Assembly (NCBI GenBank): GCA_023445955.1
Contig: JAEXJH010000138.1
Coordinates: 1-11,843 of the forward strand
Length of the DNA stretch: 11,843 bases
Origin: Pseudomonadota bacterium
GTDB taxonomy: Bacteria; Pseudomonadota; Alphaproteobacteria; Caulobacterales; Caulobacteraceae
Direction of reading: 5' to 3'
Shown here in pieces: positions 7,661 to 11,843 of this stretch (its first letter is position 1; each line of letters opens with the position of its first letter). A program made the translations under genes and the position numbers. Below the pieces are notes generated by a model. That model saw only the letters and a program-made list of their open reading frames with translations, ran no database searches and was not told the DNA's origin.

Positions 7661-9886
7661 ATGACCTTCACGACCCGCCGCGCCGCGCTTCTCGCCGCCA
7701 CGGGCCTGGCCGCCTTCAGCACGGCCGCCGTCGCCCAGACCACGACGACCACGCCCGCTCCGGCCAAGAAGGAGCCATCCAGCCAGGTCCAGGGCGTGAC
7801 CATCACCGCGCCCTCATCTCAGGACGTGAAGACATCGATCGACCGCCGCAGCTACAGCCTGGGCAAGGACTTGCAGGCTGCGACCGGCTCGGTCGCCGAC
7901 GTGCTGCGCAACGTCCCCTCGGTGCAGGTCGACGTGCAGGGCAATGTCAGCCTGCGCGGCGATCCCAACGTCACCATCATGATCGACGGCAAGCCGTCGG
8001 GCATGTTCAAGGGCGACAACCGCGGCCAGGTGCTGCAGCAGATCCCCGCCAGCCAGTTCGAGCGCGTCGAGGTGATGACCAACCCGTCGGCCGCCTTCAG
8101 CCCCGAAGGCTCGGCCGGCGTCATCAACCTGATCACCAAGCAGCAGCGCGGCGTCGGTACGACCGGCTCGGTGCGCGCCAATGTCGGCACCGAAGGCCGA
8201 AAGAACGCCAGCATCAGCCTGGCCCGCAACACCAAGAACCTGACCCTCTCTGGCGACGCCGGCTGGCGCCGCGACAAGGCCAAGGGCTCGATCGAGGACG
8301 ACCGCTCGCGCCTGGACGCCGCCACCGGCCGCTACGCCGACAGCCGCCAGAAGGTCGGCTTCAACAGCAAGGGCCAGTCGCACAACGCCCGCCTCGGCGT
8401 CGACTACGACCTCGACAAGCAGACCCGGATCAGCGCCGAGGCCCGCTACAACGACATGTCCTACGACTCCAAGGCCGGCTCGTCGTACGAGGGCAAGGAC
8501 GTCGACGGGACGCCAATCGTCCGTTACCAGCGCCTCAGCGACGGCCACATGAAGAAGTCGGTCGGCGGCGTGACCGGCGACCTGCGCCGCAAGTTCTCCG
8601 GCGACGAACACGAGTTCACGCTGCATGCTGGCGTCGAGCGCACCCGCGATCGCCAGCTCACCGACGCCAACGGCTTCAACCAGCTGCCGACCGTCTCCAA
8701 CTATGTCGAGCACGTCAGCATCGGCGACAAGCTGGTCCAGAGCCGCCTGAAGGCCGAGTACAAGCGCCCCCTGCCCGGCGGCGCCAAGCTGGTGGCCGGC
8801 TACGAGCTGCAGATCGACAACAACGATTACGACAACTACGGCGCCCGCGGCCCGACCGGCGGCGCCCTGGTCGTCGATCCGTCCCTGACCAACCAGTTCA
8901 AGTACGACCAGACGGTCCACGCCGCCTACGTCACCTACAGCCGTCCGATCGGCGACCTGACCATCATGCCGGGCCTGCGCCTGGAAGAGGTCAAGATCGA
9001 CACCAATCAGGTCACCTCGAACCTGAAGGACGGCTACGACTACCTGCGCGCCTATCCGTCGCTGCACGTGCAGTACAAGCTCGACGATGCGCGCCAGATC
9101 AACGCCAGCTACAGCCGCCGCATCCAGCGCCCGACGGCCCAAGACCTGAACCCGTACCGCATCTACCAGGACCCCTATAACTACCGTCAGGGCGACCCGC
9201 GCCTGAAGCCCCAGACCACGGACTCGTTCGAGGTCGGCTACCAGCTGCGCAAGGGCTACAACTACTACCAGGGCACGGTCTATTTCCGCGAAGCGCGCGA
9301 CGGCGTCACCGACGTGATCCGCGACATCGGCAATGGCGTGCTGCTGACCAGCAAGGCCAACCTGGCCAAGAGCCGTAGCGGCGGTCTGGAGCTGGTCGCC
9401 AACGCTCGCCTGACGCCCAAGATCTCGTACACGATCAGCGGCAACGCCTTCTGGAACGAGATCGGCGCCACCGACCTCGGCTTCCCCGACAAGCGCTCGG
9501 CCTGGACTGTCTCCGGCTACGCGGCCCTGAACGTGCAGGCCACGCCGAAGGACTTCCTGCAGATCAGCGGCTTCGCCACCGGCAAGCGCCTGACGCCCCA
9601 GGGATATAAGGAACCGACCGGCATGCTGCTGCTGGGCTACCGCCACAAGTTCAACGACCGCGTCTCGGGCGTGGTGACGGTGCAGGACGCCCTGAAGACC
9701 TTCGGCGACAAGCTGGTCATCGACACCCCGGCCCTGAAGGACCGCCGCGCCCTCGACCTGGACCTGCGGGCCATCTTCGTCGGCGTCACCTACAACTTCG
9801 GCGGAACCGGCGCCCCCGACCCGCGCCGCCGCCGCGAGCCGGCCTTCGACTTCCAGACCAGCCCCGGTGGCGTGGGGCCCCTGTAA
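7661..9886 (+). CDS. TonB-dependent outer membrane receptor 2 (outer membrane beta-barrel family)
   Basis: This TonB-linked outer-membrane receptor has 741 residues and belongs to a different subfamily from receptor 1. The signal peptide carries a twin Arg (R6-R7) and an Ala/Leu core, with cleavage near AVA25|Q26, followed by a Thr/Pro/Lys-rich linker and the TonB-box-like 'VQGVTITAPS'. The plug domain (about 55-155) has 'VADVLRNVPSVQVDVQGNVS', 'VTIMIDGKPSGMF', 'VEVMTNPSAAFSPEG' and 'GVINLITK', typical of receptors with the OMP_b-brl_3 type barrel. The barrel runs to 'FVGVTYNFGG', after which an Arg-rich and Gly/Pro tail of roughly 30 residues ends in Leu instead of an aromatic residue. The start ATG has a strong ribosome site (AGAGGAGA, 7647-7654; GGAG 7 nt upstream). 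It follows the DUF6702-like gene by 95 bp, which contains only a weak 5-bp hairpin (7590-7604). The substrate is unknown. Confidence 0.9.
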   Translation: MTFTTRRAALLAATGLAAFSTAAVAQTTTTTPAPAKKEPSSQVQGVTITAPSSQDVKTSIDRRSYSLGKDLQAATGSVADVLRNVPSVQVDVQGNVSLRGDPNVTIMIDGKPSGMFKGDNRGQVLQQIPASQFERVEVMTNPSAAFSPEGSAGVINLITKQQRGVGTTGSVRANVGTEGRKNASISLARNTKNLTLSGDAGWRRDKAKGSIEDDRSRLDAATGRYADSRQKVGFNSKGQSHNARLGVDYDLDKQTRISAEARYNDMSYDSKAGSSYEGKDVDGTPIVRYQRLSDGHMKKSVGGVTGDLRRKFSGDEHEFTLHAGVERTRDRQLTDANGFNQLPTVSNYVEHVSIGDKLVQSRLKAEYKRPLPGGAKLVAGYELQIDNNDYDNYGARGPTGGALVVDPSLTNQFKYDQTVHAAYVTYSRPIGDLTIMPGLRLEEVKIDTNQVTSNLKDGYDYLRAYPSLHVQYKLDDARQINASYSRRIQRPTAQDLNPYRIYQDPYNYRQGDPRLKPQTTDSFEVGYQLRKGYNYYQGTVYFREARDGVTDVIRDIGNGVLLTSKANLAKSRSGGLELVANARLTPKISYTISGNAFWNEIGATDLGFPDKRSAWTVSGYAALNVQATPKDFLQISGFATGKRLTPQGYKEPTGMLLLGYRHKFNDRVSGVVTVQDALKTFGDKLVIDTPALKDRRALDLDLRAIFVGVTYNFGGTGAPDPRRRREPAFDFQTSPGGVGPL

Positions 9887-9896
9887 CGACAAATCA

Positions 9897-9931
9897 GCCG
9901 GCCCTGCGACGAATCCGTTGCAGCGGCCGGC
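9897..9931 (+). terminator. strong hairpin after receptor 2, probable transcription terminator
   Basis: Arms 9897-9910 and 9917-9931 pair over 14 bp, GCCGGCC plus CTGCGAC against GTTGCAG plus GGCCGGC, with one G-U pair, one bulged C (9924) and a 6-nt loop GAATCC. It begins 10 nt after the receptor stop. The downstream sequence CTCGTCCTGT has only scattered T, as is common in high-GC genomes. Confidence 0.65.
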
Positions 9932-9942
9932 CTCGTCCTGTA

Positions 9943-9973
9943 TCGAACGCTTCCTCTTCGCCGACGCTTAAAC
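9943..9973 (+). promoter_or_regulatory. candidate promoter of the tRNA-Cys gene
   Basis: GCTTAAAC at 9966-9973 differs by one base from the Caulobacter housekeeping -10 consensus GCTANAWC and ends 15 nt before the mature tRNA. A weak -35-like TCGAAC (9943-9948) lies 17 bp upstream. The -10 sits inside a short inverted repeat, CGACG and CGTCG (9962-9966 and 9973-9977). The consensus is recalled; the match is by eye. Confidence 0.4.
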
Positions 9974-9988
9974 GTCGTCGACCCGGAT

Positions 9989-10062
9989 GGCCCGGTGGCG
10001 GAGTGGTGACGCAGCGGACTGCAAATCCGTGCACCCCGGTTCGATTCCGGGCCGGGCCTCCA
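9989..10062 (+). tRNA. tRNA-Cys (anticodon GCA), CCA encoded
   Basis: The full cloverleaf can be drawn. The acceptor stem GGCCCGG (9989-9995) pairs with CCGGGCC (10052-10058). The anticodon stem GCGGA/TCCGT encloses the loop CTGCAAA with anticodon GCA at 10021-10023. The T stem CCCGG/CCGGG encloses TTCGATT. The discriminator is U at 10059, followed by an encoded CCA. It sits between the strongly AT-poor receptor region and the composition-shifted right end, a usual position for an integration site. No second copy of its 3' end is seen within the window. Confidence 0.97.
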
Positions 10063-10226
10063 ATCCTTTCAATGACTTATGCTATCGACATCTTTGTCAG
10101 TTTGCGCTGTTGCGCCTAAAGGCAGCTTACAGCCCCAGCAGCACGCCACGCCCCCGCAGATATGAACTCGCCGGACTCTGTTCGAGCGATCGATTGCCAC
10201 ACCACCCGGCGATGGAATTGCTCTTA

Positions 10227-10664
10227 TCTCACCTCGAGACTCCAGATGCTCATAAGCCCATGGCAGGTCCGCGCGAAACTATCACTCCGACTTCATGGCG
10301 CGATTGGCTGAGGAACTCTCCGGCTCTCGGCCGATGAAGACGGGCTACGATCTCGCCCTCATGAACGTTGGCGGCTGACAGACACACCTCAAACAGGCGG
10401 TGCCACAGGCGCTCTATCCGACCGGATCAGCCACTTTGGGCGTGGCCAGGCCGGCTCGGCCAACGAGATGAGTTCGAGACTTAGTCAAAGACGACGGGTG
10501 TCATCCTTTCCGAGCTCGGTCGCACCTTCAAGGAAAACGGCGACAAGGGCATCGGCCACGGCAACGGCAGTGCATACTTACCGCTAGGCGGTTCGGTGCA
10601 GGCCAGCCAGATGGCAGGGGAGCAGATCGGGCTCACACTGACTAAATATCGAAAGCATTTTTGA
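10227..10664 (+). pseudogene. decayed remnant of a DUF1501-family gene
   Basis: No intact gene lies between the tRNA and 10719, but a consistent DUF1501-like protein can be followed through frame changes. The first piece is 'SHLETPDAHKPMAGPR' (10227-10274). After two extra bases the next is 'NYHSDFMARLAEELSGSRP' (from 10277), running into 'YDLALMNVGG' and a TGA at 10376-10378 where the family has the Trp of 'GGWDTH'; then 'QTHLKQ'. A lost base near 10394 leads to 'GGATGALSDRI' and 'AGSANEM' (to 10470). A further shift near 10475-10485 leads to 'TTGVILSELGRTFKENGDKG', then 'HGNGSAYLPLGGSV' and 'MAGEQIGLT', ending at TGA 10662-10664. This last stretch corresponds to the family's SEFGRT and GTDHG(H/N)G region, with T-D changed to I-G. 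The segment normally found between the 'LAEEL' and 'YDLALM' parts appears deleted, and no N-terminal start is recognisable. DUF1501 proteins are exported, often Tat-dependent, and of unclear function. The remains of 10063-10226 show nothing I can identify with confidence. Confidence 0.75.
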
Positions 10665-10687
10665 AGCGACGGCGCTCGTGGCTTCAA
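10661..10687. repeat. inverted repeat at the pseudogene end
   Basis: TTGAAGC (10661-10667) and GCTTCAA (10681-10687) pair over 7 bp, with an inner ACG/CGT pairing (10669-10671 and 10677-10679). The T run precedes the stem on the plus strand, and A residues follow it on the minus strand, so neither direction gives a standard intrinsic terminator. It lies 32 bp past the stop of the minus-strand hydrolase and might still stabilise that transcript's 3' end. Confidence 0.35.
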
Positions 10688-10718
10688 CCTGACCCGGCGT
10701 GCGTGGTCCATCGCGCTT

Positions 10719-11696
10719 CTAGTTTCGCCAGTTGTTCGCGTCGGACGCCTGCCAAACGTTGACGGACCTAATGGTCATAGGGGCCTTCTCCGCGCCGCCC
10801 AAGATGAGTGCCATATGCAGAACGTCGCTAACGCTGTGGGTTGTGCTCCTGGCGATAGCAGGCACCAAAGGCGGTCCTTCGTCGGGAGCGAACCTTTCCC
10901 AATAGAAGGTGTTCATCGGCAAACCGTCGAAATAGAATGTGATGTAGCCCTTTACGCCTTTCGCGGCCGGCACCCATAGGGCGCCAATTTTATGATACTT
11001 TTTCCAGTCTGTGCCCTTCGGCACCTTTATCGTAGAAGATCGATAGGACGTGTTTGTTGAACAGTATTTTGCACAACTCTTCCCATGCTCACCGTACCAG
11101 TCATGTAGAGTTCCACCATACTCATTCGTCGCACGGCCGAAGGCGGTATTGTATTCGAAGAAGTCCATTTCTCCGAAATGCTCGAAGTTTCTCGATTTTC
11201 CCGACCAACGACCGAACGGAGCAGGCATTTCCGCTAGATGCTCTACCGACATCCCCCACCAAGACGGCCAATAGGTACGCCCCGTGGCATAAGTGGGATC
11301 AAACTTCACTTCCGCCTCAAAGTAACCACCGCCGCCGAATGCTACACCGGTGAAATATGGCGCCCCCCGCGCCTTGGCGGCAGACGCTATATATGTTCCC
11401 CCGACCGAAATACTGCCGTCCGGATTAGTGGATATCTTTGATAAGCTATTTGATATCTTTTGCCCGAAGAAACTCCACCCGTACCACTGGAATCCCGCCG
11501 CAGCCGTACCCTTTAAATCTACAGTATCAGCCAAAAATGATGGCGAAGAAAAAGTTTTAACTGTGTAACCCACCCGCTGAGCGTTAGCCGGCGGCCCACC
11601 GGCCGAAGGTGTCGCCGCCAGAAGCGATGCTCCAGGACAGGTGAAAATCGAAAATACAATCGCCGTCAAGAGAATTGGTCGCACACCGATCTCCAT
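10719..11696 (-). CDS. secreted GH16-like glycoside hydrolase
   Basis: This exported jelly-roll enzyme is predicted to cleave a beta-glycan, 325 residues. The signal peptide core 'ILLTAIVFSIF' (8-18) is followed by a likely cut near residue 28. The GH16 landmarks appear in order: 'GGGYFEAEVKF' (122-132), 'YWPSWWGMS' (142-150), and the catalytic 'GEMDFFEYN' with E176, D178 and E181 in the E-x-D-x-x-E spacing (nucleophile, assisting Asp, acid/base). Then come 'WKKYHKIGALW' and 'GYITFYFDGLPM', matching the family's 'yhtyg.eW.p..i.fyvDg' strands. C208 and C212 form a CxxxC that could be a disulfide. The substrate specificity cannot be read. The gene is far more AT-rich than its neighbours (28 G+C of 60 at 11041-11100). 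Start ATG 11696 is the longest form. GTG at 11684, 4 codons in, is a serious alternative because GGAG lies 6 nt before it and it gives a cleaner signal peptide. Confidence 0.82.
   Translation of the reverse strand: MEIGVRPILLTAIVFSIFTCPGASLLAATPSAGGPPANAQRVGYTVKTFSSPSFLADTVDLKGTAAAGFQWYGWSFFGQKISNSLSKISTNPDGSISVGGTYIASAAKARGAPYFTGVAFGGGGYFEAEVKFDPTYATGRTYWPSWWGMSVEHLAEMPAPFGRWSGKSRNFEHFGEMDFFEYNTAFGRATNEYGGTLHDWYGEHGKSCAKYCSTNTSYRSSTIKVPKGTDWKKYHKIGALWVPAAKGVKGYITFYFDGLPMNTFYWERFAPDEGPPLVPAIARSTTHSVSDVLHMALILGGAEKAPMTIRSVNVWQASDANNWRN
11691..11694 (-). promoter_or_regulatory. possible ribosome binding site for the GTG start of the GH16-like gene
   Basis: On the minus strand GGAG overlaps the first ATG (ATGGAG) and is followed after ATCGGT by GTG at 11684-11682, an ideal spacing. 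Upstream of the ATG itself the sequence is AT-rich with no purine-rich site. This favours GTG but does not prove it. Confidence 0.4.
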
Positions 11697-11843
11697 TAAA
11701 ATGTTCTACATCAACCCCAAAAGATAACGTGTTATTTATTAATATAATACAGACACTATAACTAATCACGATTTTTCCACCAATACATGGACGACTTACA
11801 ACTTTACTATATAATACATCGCGCCCACACGGAAAACGGCCCA
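11697..11843 (-). other. AT-rich upstream region of the GH16-like gene
   Basis: Between 11701 and 11820 I count 35 G+C in 120 bases, the lowest in the window. TATTAT and TATATT-like runs on the minus strand (around 11735-11760) could serve as -10 boxes, but no -35 element with good spacing stands out, so no specific promoter is called. G+C rises again in the last 20 bases. There is no recognisable gene. Confidence 0.4.

Noticed and set aside
7814..9892. 692-residue minus-strand open frame opposite receptor 2
   Set aside because: Same reason: antisense shadow without signal peptide or domain, while the plus strand encodes a clear TonB receptor.
10063..10226. Possible integrase or N-terminal DUF1501 coding remains after the tRNA
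   Set aside because: Short stretches such as 'ELAGLC' loosely recall the DUF1501 N-terminal half, but no frame gives a convincing match and no integrase motif is seen.
9987..10337. 116-residue plus-strand open frame covering tRNA-Cys
   Set aside because: Its first part is the tRNA itself and its last part is one frame of the DUF1501 remnant, so it is not a gene.
1..11843. CRISPR arrays, insertion sequences and tandem repeats
   Set aside because: No regularly spaced direct repeats, terminal inverted repeats with a transposase, or tandem arrays were seen by eye on either strand.

Overview
The window is high-GC alphaproteobacterial chromosome (a hand count of one line inside the M1 peptidase gene gives 39 of 60 G+C). 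Codon use, the density of TonB-dependent receptors and a Caulobacter-type -10 box in front of the tRNA suggest Caulobacter or a close relative. No rRNA gene or other phylogenetic marker is present, so the genus is inference.

Layout. Positions 1-366 hold the C-terminal end of a FadE-type acyl-CoA dehydrogenase. Next is a complete UDP-glucuronate decarboxylase (429-1376), an SDR enzyme that makes UDP-xylose. It converges on a membrane sterol desaturase/fatty acid hydroxylase family protein on the minus strand (1373-2443), and the two stop codons interlock. Across a 133-bp divergent spacer with a perfect inverted repeat, a plus-strand group begins: TonB-dependent receptor 1 (2577-4544), a secreted M1 metallopeptidase (4630-7044), a small exported DUF6702-like protein that overlaps it by 4 bp (7041-7565), and TonB-dependent receptor 2 (7661-9886). 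A strong hairpin (9897-9931) closes this group.

A tRNA-Cys(GCA) with encoded CCA lies at 9989-10062 and marks a change in character. The next 650 bp contain no intact gene. They do hold, in three reading frames with in-frame stops, the decayed remains of a DUF1501-family gene (about 10227-10664). After that comes a minus-strand, much more AT-rich gene for a secreted GH16-like glycoside hydrolase (10719-11696), with a very AT-rich upstream region (35 G+C in 120 bases by hand count, 11701-11820). The right end therefore looks like accessory DNA next to a tRNA, but no integrase or second attachment site is visible.

How the genes may work together. The two outer-membrane receptors flank a periplasmic M1 peptidase and its translationally coupled small partner. 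This would fit scavenging of peptides or another ligand through the outer membrane, but no substrate can be read from the sequence. UDP-xylose synthesis, lipid hydroxylation and fatty acid oxidation are ordinary envelope and housekeeping functions with no evident link to that group. I see no clearly novel system. The points most worth a second look are the hidden DUF1501 pseudogene, the AT-rich GH16 gene beside tRNA-Cys, and the receptor/peptidase/DUF6702 arrangement.
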